64,000 bases of DNA, taken from Rhizobium albus. Its GTDB lineage: Bacteria; Pseudomonadota; Alphaproteobacteria; Rhizobiales; Rhizobiaceae. The DNA lies in the NCBI GenBank assembly GCA_030160035.1, contig BSNO01000003.1, forward strand, positions 620,001 through 684,000, in the 5' to 3' direction. The notes beneath the pieces are model-generated. The model was not told the origin of the DNA and ran no database searches. It saw nothing but the letters and a program-made list of their open reading frames with translations. A program made the translations under genes and the position numbers. Below, in pieces: positions 16,800-25,219 of the stretch (position 1 is the first letter of the stretch; every line of letters begins with the position of its first letter).

Positions 16800-17212
16800 G
16801 GGCAACCGTGACAGGTCTTGAAACAAGGCGAATTGCGTCGTTCATCCAGTTATTCACGGCTGCACTCCTTCTATGGTCCACCTTCGACATATTACCTGAG
16901 TGCCTTCCATTCAACCGAACGGCCGGCTTTAGGCATCCGAAGACAGAACCTGGACTCTCGAAATGGGGTCGGAAGCCGTCTTTGAAACAGCTTACGTTTA
17001 ATGGCAGCTTCTCGTGCGTCTTCACCCAAAATCGGACTGTCCGCTTTCGGCCCCGTTCCTGCTGCGGGAAATCATTTCCCAACTTTGATTAGTTGAGCGA
17101 GCGACAAAGACCGTGGTGGGCTTAGTTGCGAGGGGCAGCTTTTGAGCGAGCGTGGCACTGAAGCAGTCATACCTCTACTTGCACGAGCACATTCGATGGT
17201 CGATGATCCGGC
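16800..17212. other. Intergenic gap with dispersed repeat copy B
   Basis: This 413-bp divergent region lies between the ABC-F gene and the DUF1801 gene. Besides the repeat copy (listed separately) I see no gene, terminator or clear promoter. Confidence 0.6.
16967..17087 (+). repeat. Dispersed intergenic repeat, copy B
   Basis: It shares with copy A (6248-6370) the core AATGGCAGCTTCTCGTGCG plus TCTTCACCCAAAATCGG, then TCCGCTTTCGGCCCC and GGGAAATCATTTCC. The flanks GGTCGGAAGCCGTC and CAGCTTACG are also related to copy A. Shorter relatives occur at 17651 and 17781. Confidence 0.75.
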
Positions 17213-17569
17213 ATGACAGAGTTGTTTGACCATGATGCATACATAGCTGCGGCGCCGGAAGCTCTTCGGCCGCAACTTACCGTCGTTCGTGCTCGCTTCA
17301 AGCAGGCTCTTCCTGATGCGAAAGAGGTGATGCGATACGGCATGCCAGGCTTCACTGCTGGAGGCGTGATGATCGTTGGCTACGGAGCGTTCAGCAAACA
17401 GTGCGGCCTCTATGTCAGCAAAGGCGCGATCAACGCACACGCTGACGATATCGCCGCAGCTGGGCTAAAAGCGTCCAAGACCGGTGTTACATTCTCACCA
17501 ACAAAGCCGATACCTGACGAGCTCATTACGGCGCTAGCCGTGGCATCCCGCAAAGATGCGGCGGTCTGA
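17213..17569 (+). CDS. DUF1801 (YdhG-like) protein
   Basis: A 118-residue cytoplasmic protein of the DUF1801/YdhG-like fold. The typical sequence is PQLTVVRARFKQALPDAKEVMRYGMPGF, followed by a strand-rich half that includes KQCGLYVSKGAI and SKTGVTFSPTKPIPDELI. The family is common and structurally known but has no defined biochemical role. The ATG at 17213 lacks a strong Shine-Dalgarno sequence. It stands alone between repeat-bearing gaps. Confidence 0.8.
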   Translation: MTELFDHDAYIAAAPEALRPQLTVVRARFKQALPDAKEVMRYGMPGFTAGGVMIVGYGAFSKQCGLYVSKGAINAHADDIAAAGLKASKTGVTFSPTKPIPDELITALAVASRKDAAV

Positions 17570-17650
17570 CCGCCAATGTCCAAATGAGGTCCAAGCCGCT
17601 TTAAGGACTGGTCGAGGCTCACGGCTGCTATCAGGCTCTCGGCATCTAAA

Positions 17651-17704
17651 AGCGGACAGACCGCTACCGGCCCCTAAGGCGTCCGAGGGAAGACTTTTCC
17701 TAGC
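17651..17704 (+). repeat. Short relative of the dispersed repeat, copy C
   Basis: AGCGGACAGACCGCTACCGG then CCCC and GGGAAGACTTTTCC follow the same order as the 3' half of copy B (GGACTGTCCGCTTTCGGCCCC, GGGAAATCATTTCC). Identity is partial. Confidence 0.5.
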
Positions 17705-17780
17705 TTGCCCACTCCGGCGCCGCCCCCGACTAGACCGATGCCGGAGGCCGAATGTCGGCTTTCTCCGCTTCTTCGCTAGA

Positions 17781-17833
17781 ACCGGAGAGACCGCTCACGG
17801 CCCCGCAGGCGGCGGGAGAAAATGCTTCTCGAC
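17781..17833 (+). repeat. Short relative of the dispersed repeat, copy D
   Basis: ACCGGAGAGACCGCTCACGG followed by CCCC, GCGGCGGGAGAAAATGCTTCTC. It has the same layout as copies B and C but is more diverged. Confidence 0.45.
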
Positions 17834-18084
17834 TAGGCTTGGATGAGTGAACACTTATAGCGAAGGGATGATGAGCTACATTGTTGGGATAGTGCGCTTC
17901 TGCTGAAGGAAAGTCCCGCTAACTCTTCTTTGCACGCACATCATACGAGTCATTAAGCGCTTCAATGGAATTGTGCGCACCTTGCGTCTCGGCGGCGATA
18001 TGTGCGTTGTGGTCGAGTTTGAACCAATAGGCCGAGTCCCGCGCGTTACGCTAAGCGCATTGCAGCTGGTGATCCGAGGGAGCA

Positions 18085-19029
18085 ATGATCAATTTAACTG
18101 CATGTCGATACTTTCTCGAAGTGTTGCATCTAGGATCTATTCGCCTTGCTGCGGATCGCTTGCATGTCTCTCCGTCTGCCATCAGCAGACAAATCGCCAA
18201 ACTTGAGAGAGAGTTTGGCGAGACACTTCTTGATCGACGCGCAAACGGCGTCCAATTGACCGAAGCCGGAAGGCTTGCGGCTGAGCATTTCGCATCCATT
18301 CTTGATCAGATTGATCTGATCAGAGGCGAGATGTCGGATCTTCGAAAGCTGAAATCCGGCAACGTCTCCGTGGCGACCGTCGATGGGATCACCGATCCCT
18401 ACCTGTCGGAGCAGATCCTCGCCTTCCGCAAGAAATTCCCGGCCGTGGATTTCCGCATGCGCATTCGCGGGCGCGAGCGCGTTCTCGAAGCTCTGGAAAA
18501 ACGCATGTGCCAGGTCGGCTTCGTCTACGATCACTTCTCACATCCGATGATGGAGATCGTCGGGCAGTGGCGCCAGCCGCTTTTGGCGCTCGTGCCGCCA
18601 TCCCATCCCTTCGCGGATGGCAGACGCGTTCAGCTTTTTGATCTTGCGGCATGCGACTGCGTCCTGCCCGACGACAGCTACGGCATCCATCATCTGGTCA
18701 ACAGGGCATTCCGGAAATTCGGCGGCCGGCCGAAGCCGATCATGGTCGCGGATCAACTCCATTTCCTGATCCGTCACGCGATCCGATCCAACGCGATCGT
18801 CTATGTGCCGCTCCAGGCAGCCTTGCGCGAGGTGGAAGCCGGCGAACTCGTTCCGCTCAACCTCGATTGCGCGGATTTCGAGCATCGATTCATCTACGCG
18901 ATCGTGCGTCGGGATCAGCGACGGTCACCGGCCTGCGATGCCTTCATCACCATGCTGACCTCCAATTTCCCGAAACACGAGAAATCGGATGCTAGCATGC
19001 TAAAGCGGATCAGAGCCGGTCAGGCGTGA
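18085..19029 (+). CDS. LysR-family transcriptional regulator
   Basis: 314 residues. The N-terminal LysR helix-turn-helix (GSIRLAADRLHVSPSAISRQIAKLEREFGETLLDRR) starts near residue 17; the substrate-binding domain follows (GNVSVATVDGITDPYLSEQI and onward). It is convergent with the RidA gene, their 3' ends overlapping by 10 bp. It lies beside the amidase/TRAP module, which it probably regulates. The inducer is unknown and would be expected to relate to the compound that module imports. Confidence 0.92.
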   Translation: MINLTACRYFLEVLHLGSIRLAADRLHVSPSAISRQIAKLEREFGETLLDRRANGVQLTEAGRLAAEHFASILDQIDLIRGEMSDLRKLKSGNVSVATVDGITDPYLSEQILAFRKKFPAVDFRMRIRGRERVLEALEKRMCQVGFVYDHFSHPMMEIVGQWRQPLLALVPPSHPFADGRRVQLFDLAACDCVLPDDSYGIHHLVNRAFRKFGGRPKPIMVADQLHFLIRHAIRSNAIVYVPLQAALREVEAGELVPLNLDCADFEHRFIYAIVRRDQRRSPACDAFITMLTSNFPKHEKSDASMLKRIRAGQA

Positions 19030-19505
19030 AGCTCGATCGTGATGTCGGCTTCGACCGGGGCGTTTAGGCCGAGCTCATGCTGGGTGAGAGCCGCGCGGGC
19101 ATGCTTGCCGTTTTCTTCGCCCCAGAGTTCCACAAACAGGTCGGAAGCGCCGTTCAGCACAAGGTGCGGTTCGGTGAAGCCTGGCGCGCATGAGACGTAG
19201 CCGATCATTTTGATGATCCGCTTGACGCGATCGAGATCACCGAGCACCGCCTTCATCATCGCCAGATGATTGATCGCCATCAGACGGGCAGAGGCATAGC
19301 CCTGGTCGATGGTCAGGTCCGATCCGACCTTGCCGACATAGGGCAGCACATCGTTGTCGTTCTCGTCCGGCTGCGTGCCGAGCGTGCCGGATGTGTAGAG
19401 AATGTTCCCGACGACGACGCCAGGCAGGTAGTTGCCGATCGGCTTAGGCCGGCGCGGGAGAATGATCCCCAGACCCTTCAGGCGTGCTTCTGTTGAATGC
19501 GGCAT
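19020..19505 (-). CDS. RidA/YjgF-family protein
   Basis: A 161-residue member of the RidA superfamily, probably of the longer YjgF-like subgroup rather than the classic enamine deaminase. Seen are GNYLPGVVVGNILYTSGTLGTQP at the start, VLGDLDRVKRIIKMIGYV in the middle and HARAALTQHELGLNAPVEADITIE at the end; the Arg after HA is where RidA proteins bind the substrate carboxylate. RidA proteins hydrolyse reactive imines or enamines. Its divergent position beside the amidase suggests work in the same catabolic route. Confidence 0.88.
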   Translation of the reverse strand: MPHSTEARLKGLGIILPRRPKPIGNYLPGVVVGNILYTSGTLGTQPDENDNDVLPYVGKVGSDLTIDQGYASARLMAINHLAMMKAVLGDLDRVKRIIKMIGYVSCAPGFTEPHLVLNGASDLFVELWGEENGKHARAALTQHELGLNAPVEADITIELHA

Positions 19506-19787
19506 CGGACATACTCCCGTTGAGTTGTTTTAGGTGACCGCAAACTAAGTAATCCGACGGCGTCCGGGAGTGCGTAGTCGGCAACGAAGCGTTGTCCTTT
19601 CGGCAACGCCTCATTATTCTGATCGATAGCGTAGGGATGGAAATAGTAGAAAATTCAATGACTAAATGAATCGGTTCTGACGGTGGAGGATCGGTCGGGT
19701 GCTGCAGCGCAGCGAATGCGCTGCTAGTCCAGCAGGGAATTTCTCGTATGGTCCGGACACTGTGTCACACCAGCAGGGGCCAACGGG

Positions 19788-21167
19788 GTGCATTCAAGAC
19801 CACTGTCGAAAATCGCAGCGGACCTCCGCAACGGCGACACCAGGCCGTCGGACCTGATCCGCGAAGCGTCGGAACGCTACGAGGCGACAGAGGGCAAACT
19901 CCACGCTTACCGCACCTGGGCAGGCGATCGGGCGACCGAACAGGCGGCGGCGCTGGACAAGCTGGTCGCAACGGGCATCGATCTCGGTCCGCTGATGGGC
20001 ATCCCTATCTCCGTCAAGGACCTGTTCGGGGTTCCGGGGCTTCCGACATACGCGGGCACGAACGCAACCTTTCCGCGCGAATGGGAAGCGGCCGGCCCGG
20101 TGGTCGGCGCAGTCCTGTCGCAACTGGGGATCGTGACGGGCAAAACGCACACGGTCGAATTCGCCTTTGGCGGGCTCGGCACGAACCCGCATTGGGGAAC
20201 GCCCATCAATCCCTGGTCATCTCCCGACGAACCAAAGGCGCCCGGCGGATCGAGCGCCGGTGCCGGCGTGTCTCTGGCGCAAGGCTCCGCGCTGCTTGCG
20301 CTCGGCACCGATACGGCTGGATCGGTGCGCATTCCGGCATCCTTCACGGGCCAGACCGCGCTGAAGACCACCCATGGGCGCTGGTCGCTCGAAGGCATCG
20401 TTCCCCTGTCGCCGTCGCTCGATACGCCGGGCATTTTGGCGCGCACCGCCGCCGATCTGGCCTATGCCTTTGCCGCGATCGATCCAGAGTTCGGATCGGA
20501 GATCCTTCCAGCCGAACTGGCCGGACTTCGCATCGGCATCATCCGAAACACTGTTTGGGAAGGCATAGACCCCTCCATCGCCGAAAACACCCTCCGGGTG
20601 CTACGACAGATCGAACAGGCCGGCACGCGAACGAACGACGTCACGCTCGCTCGCGTCGACGAGGCGCTGGCGATCTTCCGCGCAGGGGGGCTCGCTGCCG
20701 CAGAGCTTCGCGCATTCCTCGATCGGAATTTTCCGGAGCGGATCGCAGCGCTCGATCCGACTGTCATGGCGCGGGTTGAAGCGGCGGACCAGATCACGGC
20801 GTCCGATTATCTGCAGCGTGCGGCCAATCTCGCGCAGTACGGGCGAGAGGCCGTTCGCGTATTCGATACCGTCGACCTTCTCGTGTCGCCGACCATCCCG
20901 ATCGCGGCTCCAGCTCTTGCCGATCTCGCCGACGCCGAGACCTATCGGCAGGCCAATATGTTGGCGCTGCGCAACACCGCGCTCGTGAACCTGTTCGGCT
21001 GGTGCGCCGTCACGCTTCCCACCGGACTGGACGCCCATGGCATTCCGTCGGGTCTGCAGATCATCGCACCGCCAATGCAGGAACGCCGCCTCCTCGCGGC
21101 AGCATTGGCATTAGAGACTGTCATCGGATCCGGACCCGAATTGCTCGGGAAGGCGCCGTTGGCTTGA
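19788..21167 (+). CDS. Amidase-signature-family amidohydrolase
   Basis: 459 residues from a GTG at 19788. The Ser-cisSer-Lys triad is in place: Lys77 (ISVKDLFGVPG), Ser155 (GGSSAG) and the nucleophile Ser179 (LALGTDTAGSVRIPA). The length is normal. The substrate is a carboxamide that cannot be named; the amidase signature family includes Glu-tRNA amidotransferase GatA, but no GatB or GatC partner is present and the divergence fits a catabolic enzyme. It is 37 bp upstream of the TRAP binding protein, so uptake and hydrolysis are likely co-expressed. Confidence 0.92.
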   Translation: MHSRPLSKIAADLRNGDTRPSDLIREASERYEATEGKLHAYRTWAGDRATEQAAALDKLVATGIDLGPLMGIPISVKDLFGVPGLPTYAGTNATFPREWEAAGPVVGAVLSQLGIVTGKTHTVEFAFGGLGTNPHWGTPINPWSSPDEPKAPGGSSAGAGVSLAQGSALLALGTDTAGSVRIPASFTGQTALKTTHGRWSLEGIVPLSPSLDTPGILARTAADLAYAFAAIDPEFGSEILPAELAGLRIGIIRNTVWEGIDPSIAENTLRVLRQIEQAGTRTNDVTLARVDEALAIFRAGGLAAAELRAFLDRNFPERIAALDPTVMARVEAADQITASDYLQRAANLAQYGREAVRVFDTVDLLVSPTIPIAAPALADLADAETYRQANMLALRNTALVNLFGWCAVTLPTGLDAHGIPSGLQIIAPPMQERRLLAAALALETVIGSGPELLGKAPLA

Positions 21168-21204
21168 CCCACCCCTTGAGAAGCCCAACCGAATAGGAGA
21201 GACC

Positions 21205-22191
21205 ATGAAACTCTGGAGTAAAGCCATTATTCTGGCCGTCGGTGTGACGTTCAGTGGCGTGAGCCATGCGGCGGATTTCAACTTCACCTTCGCGCATGTG
21301 CTGACCGAAGACACGCCGAATGCCCGCGCCGCCGTGGTCTTTAAGGAAGAAGTCGAGAAGAACTCGGACGGCCGTATCGAGATCAACATCCGCCCGGCTG
21401 CGCAATTGGGCGGCGATGTCGAGATTATCGAACAAACCCAGATGGGTCTCGTGCATCTTGCGATCCCGCCGACAGGCAACCTCGCTAATTTCAACGAGCA
21501 GATGTACCTGTTCGACCTGCCGTTCCTGCTCGGCGACAACGACGCGATGATGCGTGTCCTCGACGGCGAGGTCGGCACCGAGCTGCTGGGCACGCTCGAC
21601 GGCAACAACCTTCACGGCATCGCCATGTGGGGCGCCGGGTTCCGCCACATGACCAACAACATCCGCCCGATCAACGGCCCTGACGATCTGGCCGGCATCA
21701 AGATGCGCACGCTCCAGGCGCCGACCATCCTGTCGACCTACCGCGCCTATGGCGCAAACCCGACCGCGATGGCCTATGTCGAGGTCTATAACGGCCTCCA
21801 GCAGGGCGTCATCGAAGGCCAGGAAAATCCGCTCGCCAACATCGCCTCGATGAAGTTCCACGAGGTGCAGGACTACATGACCCTGACCGGCCACGCCTAC
21901 CACACCTATGCCGCCGTCATGAACAAGCAGGCCTGGGAAAGCCTGCCGGAGGATCTGCAGACTGTCGTCGAGGATGCGATGATCGTGGGCCGCGACGCCG
22001 CGCGCCAGTTCACGGAAGAAGACGAGTCCCAGATTCTCGAGGACATCAAAGATCAGATCGAGATTCAGGAACTCTCCGAAGAGGGTCGCGCGGCCTTCGT
22101 CGAAGCGTCCCAGCCGATCTATGACGAGTTCCGCGAAAAGGTGACGCCTGCTTTGATGGACAAGGCGATCGCCCTGGCGAACGGCGAATAA
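21205..22191 (+). CDS. TRAP transporter solute-binding protein (DctP family)
   Basis: 328 residues with a Sec signal peptide ending SHA (21-22), mature from ADFNFTFAH. The fold marks of the DctP family are present: KEEVEKNSDGRIEINI, MGLVHLAIPPTGNLA and DDLAGIKMRTLQAP, in which Arg168 is the conserved residue that salt-bridges the ligand carboxylate, then NGLQQGVIEGQENP. It binds a carboxylate-bearing solute in the periplasm and hands it to the DctQ/DctM membrane pair. The AGGAG Shine-Dalgarno sequence supports this start. Confidence 0.94.
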   Translation: MKLWSKAIILAVGVTFSGVSHAADFNFTFAHVLTEDTPNARAAVVFKEEVEKNSDGRIEINIRPAAQLGGDVEIIEQTQMGLVHLAIPPTGNLANFNEQMYLFDLPFLLGDNDAMMRVLDGEVGTELLGTLDGNNLHGIAMWGAGFRHMTNNIRPINGPDDLAGIKMRTLQAPTILSTYRAYGANPTAMAYVEVYNGLQQGVIEGQENPLANIASMKFHEVQDYMTLTGHAYHTYAAVMNKQAWESLPEDLQTVVEDAMIVGRDAARQFTEEDESQILEDIKDQIEIQELSEEGRAAFVEASQPIYDEFREKVTPALMDKAIALANGE

Positions 22192-22212
22192 CCGAAACAG
22201 AGGGCCGCGGGC

Positions 22213-22722
22213 ATGATCACCTGGCTGAACAGAATAGTGGACGTGATCGAAAACACGCTGGTCACCGGGTTGATCCTGACCGCGACCCTCGTTGCCGTCG
22301 CGCAGGTCATCGCGCGCTATGTCTTCAACAACTCGCTCTACTGGTCGGAAGAGGTCATCCTCTATTCCTTCATCACGATGAGCTTCCTCACCATGGGCAT
22401 GGGCGTGCGCTACGCATCCCATATCAGCGTCGAGGCGGTGTACGCCTTCGTTCCGCCGAAAGCCGTGCGTCCGCTTCAGATCGGTTCGGCCTGTCTCGGG
22501 CTGATCTTCGCCGGTGTGGTTATCTGGTACGGCAGCAAGCTCGTCGTGAACACGTCCCGCATGGGACAGCTCTCGCCGGCCCTGCGCATCCCCGTCGGCT
22601 ACATCTACGCCGTGATCCCGATCGCCGCTGGCCTGATGGCCACGCGCTACCTCCTGGTCATCCAGGACCTCATCTTCGGGCGCAGCTACACGCCGCCTGA
22701 AGTCGATATCAAGACGAGCTGA
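22213..22722 (+). CDS. TRAP transporter small permease (DctQ)
   Basis: A 169-residue membrane protein with four predicted helices and the family's VIARYVFNNSLYWSEEVILYSFITMSFL pattern near residues 32-59. It pairs with the large permease 12 bp downstream to form the Na+-driven transporter. It starts 21 bp after the binding-protein gene, so translation is likely coupled. Confidence 0.93.
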   Translation: MITWLNRIVDVIENTLVTGLILTATLVAVAQVIARYVFNNSLYWSEEVILYSFITMSFLTMGMGVRYASHISVEAVYAFVPPKAVRPLQIGSACLGLIFAGVVIWYGSKLVVNTSRMGQLSPALRIPVGYIYAVIPIAAGLMATRYLLVIQDLIFGRSYTPPEVDIKTS

Positions 22723-22734
22723 GGATACTCATCC

Positions 22735-24009
22735 ATGGTCGGCGCCCTCGTACCTGTCTTCTTCGGCCTGCTGGTTTTCGGCCTTCCGATTTTCGCAGCC
22801 CTTGCGCTCTCGGTAGCAGCGGCCCTCTATTTCTGGGGCGGCGTCGACCCCGTGCTCGTGCCGATGCGCATGTTTTCCGGCATGAACAATTTCTCCTTGA
22901 TGTCGATCCCGTTCTTCATCCTGGCGGCCGAACTAATGCGGATCGGCGGTCTCTCGGAACGCCTCATCAACCTCGCGCGCGCCATTGTCGGGTGGCTGCC
23001 GGGCGGGTTGGCGGCAGCAGCCGTCGTCGCCTGCCTGATGTTCGGGTCCATCTCCGGTTCGAGCCCCGCGACGGTAATCGCCATCGGGTCGATCCTCTAC
23101 CCGGCCATGGTGAAGGCCGGATACGACAAATATTTTTCGATCGGTCTGATTACGACTGCGGGGACACTTGGACCCATCGTCCCGCCGTCCATCGCCCTCA
23201 TTATCTACGGTTCCGTCACCGGCACTTCTGTAGGCAAGCTCTTCGCGGCGGGCCTCTTACCAGCCTTGCTCATCGGGGGGATTCTGATCGCCTATGCAAG
23301 CTGGTACTCCGCCCGTAAAGGCTACCCGCGCGATGCCATGCCGAGCGCATCTAGCATCTGGGCAGCACTGAAACAGTCGGCTTGGGGTCTCGGTCTACCG
23401 GTGATCCTGCTGGGCGGCATCTATTCCGGCGTGTTCACACCGACCGAAGCTGCCGCGGCTGCATGTCTTTATGGCTGGATGGTCGGCGCAATCGTCTATC
23501 GCACGATCTCCGCCAAGGGCACGCTGATCGTTCTTCGCAATACTGGATTGATCTCAGGCCCGTTGCTTCTCATCACCGCCGGAGCATCGGCCTTCTCGTG
23601 GTTACTTGCCAGTTCCGGAACGCCATCGCAACTGGCGAATTTTATCCTCAGTGACACCAGCAACGCGATTGTGGTCATGCTGCTGTTCAACCTAATCCTG
23701 CTGATTGCTGGCTGCTTCCTAGACAGCGCTTCGGCGATCATCATCCTCGGGCCGCTGATGATGCCAATCGCCGCGCAGGTCGGCGTGGACCCGATTCATT
23801 TTGGTATCATCATGCTGGTCAACCTCTCAGTCGGCATGTTGACGCCGCCCGTGGGTCTCAACCTCTTCGTCGCGATGGGGGTGGCGAATATGAAGCTGGG
23901 TGAGGTTTTCCGCGCTACGCTACCGACCATCGGGCTGATGCTGATCGCATTGGTGATCCTGACCTACATCCCCGCTATCAGCATGCTGCTGCCGAACAAC
24001 TTTTTTTAA
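22735..24009 (+). CDS. TRAP transporter large permease (DctM)
   Basis: 424 residues with about 12 membrane helices. Recognisable DctM features are FFILAAELMRIGGLSERLINLARAIVGWLPGG, the re-entrant FGSISGSSPATVIAIGSILYP and the second repeat FLDSASAIIILGPLMMPIA. It forms the transport channel with DctQ. Its stop codon overlaps the stop of the integrase fragment on the other strand by three bases, suggesting that a rearrangement joined the two. Confidence 0.94.
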   Translation: MVGALVPVFFGLLVFGLPIFAALALSVAAALYFWGGVDPVLVPMRMFSGMNNFSLMSIPFFILAAELMRIGGLSERLINLARAIVGWLPGGLAAAAVVACLMFGSISGSSPATVIAIGSILYPAMVKAGYDKYFSIGLITTAGTLGPIVPPSIALIIYGSVTGTSVGKLFAAGLLPALLIGGILIAYASWYSARKGYPRDAMPSASSIWAALKQSAWGLGLPVILLGGIYSGVFTPTEAAAAACLYGWMVGAIVYRTISAKGTLIVLRNTGLISGPLLLITAGASAFSWLLASSGTPSQLANFILSDTSNAIVVMLLFNLILLIAGCFLDSASAIIILGPLMMPIAAQVGVDPIHFGIIMLVNLSVGMLTPPVGLNLFVAMGVANMKLGEVFRATLPTIGLMLIALVILTYIPAISMLLPNNFF

Positions 24010-24629
24010 GTCGAAGTAGCGGCGTCCCGGTTGAGCAGCGTGTCCTCAAGTTCAACCTGCCCCATGCGGAAGAGCACGTCGCGCAGGAAGGAGTTGCGCG
24101 TCCTGCCTTCGCGGTCGGAGAGGATCGCTTTGCGCTCGGCGCGGTAGGTGGCTTCGATGAAGGGAATGTCCTCAGGCTCTGCGCCTGCGCCGTACAGCGC
24201 CTCACGGACGTCGCCTGCCTCCTCGAATGAAAGCGTCTCGCCTGTCCCATAGGCATGGAGCAGTCGGTAGGCGAGGCCGACCTGACGGTCCGCTGCCCGC
24301 TGCTCGGGATCACGGATCGTCCCGGTCCGCTTGGCGGCGCGGTCGAGCGCCTCGAGCTCGGCCCGCATGGCGTCCGCCTCGAGGGCGAAGATTTTCGCCA
24401 GCTGTTCTCGTGTCGCCATCCGCGTCTTCGGTACCAGTTCCATTTCGAGCAGGAGTGCGTTTAGCCGCCGTGCGACGGCCGACGCCTTCTTACGGTCCGA
24501 GAGCCTAAGGCTCAATGAAAGCCGGGCATATCTTCCTGAGACCCGAAAGCCGACGGGAATGCGTGCCCGCCAATAAAAAACCGGTCCTCTGAGAACGAGG
24601 TTCTCGACTTGGTGTCTGCGCAGTCCCAT
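24006..24629 (-). pseudogene. Truncated tyrosine integrase (N-terminal part only)
   Basis: A 207-residue remnant of a phage/island integrase of the kind with an N-terminal SAM-like, DUF6538-type region: YWRARIPVGFRVSGRYARLSLSLRLSDRKKASAVARRLN then helical sequence. The catalytic domain with its Arg-His-Arg-Tyr residues is absent; the frame ends exactly where dctM ends on the other strand. It reads away from the 3' end of tRNA-Gln, the usual place and direction for an island integrase. I prefer the ATG at 24629; an upstream frame reaches 24668. It is non-functional for recombination as it stands. Confidence 0.75.
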
Positions 24630-24777
24630 CCGCCCGTGCTCCGCCGGCCCAGGGCGGATGGACACCACCTGTGGGCATCAGTTGTGGGCACCAGTCGTGG
24701 CGGGCCGTTTGGACGCAAAAGCGCGTCAGGCCGAAAGGCCGAAATTCCGCGATTTCAAAGGGTCTGGGAGGCGAATT

Positions 24778-24851
24778 TGGCTGGGGAACCTGGATTCGAA
24801 CCAGGACTAACGGAGTCAGAGTCCGTGGGTCTACCGTTAACCTATTCCCCA
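24778..24851 (-). tRNA. tRNA-Gln (CTG anticodon)
   Basis: On the minus strand a full cloverleaf can be drawn. The acceptor TGGGGAA pairs with TTCCCCA, the D arm has GGTTAACGGTAGACC, the anticodon stem ACGGA/TCCGT holds loop CTCTGAC with anticodon CTG, and the T arm has CTGG-TTCGAATC-CAGG. The discriminator is G, as expected for Gln, and CCA is encoded. An integrase remnant lies 148 bp past its 3' end, which marks it as a past integration target. Confidence 0.95.
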
Positions 24852-25219
24852 AAGCCGAGGAAGCGCAAGCGCCTTCGAAACGGCGGGTGCATGCTTGCGA
24901 AGATCGGTCCGGTAAGGCCGCCCGCCGCTGTTTCGAGGCCGCCTTGTAGCATATTCGACCCGTCGATCAAGACCCCGTTGCATGCCTGCGGGCATAATTT
25001 GGCGGGCCGCGCGGTGGAGCGGTGCCGCTTTGCGATGGGCTGTGAAGGTGTGTCGAAACGAGAGAGTTCGCGTCTACGGGAGAGCTGGGCGCCGGCGGGT
25101 CCCAAAAAGCATTTTGTCAAATGCGTTCCGGCTGATAGGCTTTGCCCAACGATGATAGACGAGCGCTTTTCGCGGTGCGCATTTTTGCTGCCGCCCGCGA
25201 CGCGCCGACAGGAACTGAC
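24852..25219. other. Intergenic gap between tRNA-Gln and the Ppx gene
   Basis: This 368-bp region must hold the tRNA promoter (minus strand) and the Ppx/GppA promoter. A small AAGCGC-AA-GCGCCTT hairpin lies at about 24862-24876. I recognise no gene in it; short open frames through it have no family resemblance. Confidence 0.5.

Larger units (their letters stand above)
17570..18084. other. Intergenic gap with two degenerate repeat relatives
   Basis: This 515-bp stretch has no recognisable gene. Two segments (17651-17704 and 17781-17833) resemble the 3' half of the repeat at 16967-17087. The remainder is lower in GC than its surroundings and looks like decayed sequence. Confidence 0.6.

Noticed and set aside
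21121-22422. 433-codon open frame on the minus strand
   Set aside because: It lies wholly opposite the amidase end and TRAP genes, whose domains are unmistakable; its translation is His/Arg/Asp-rich without family motifs, typical of the reverse of a GC-rich gene.
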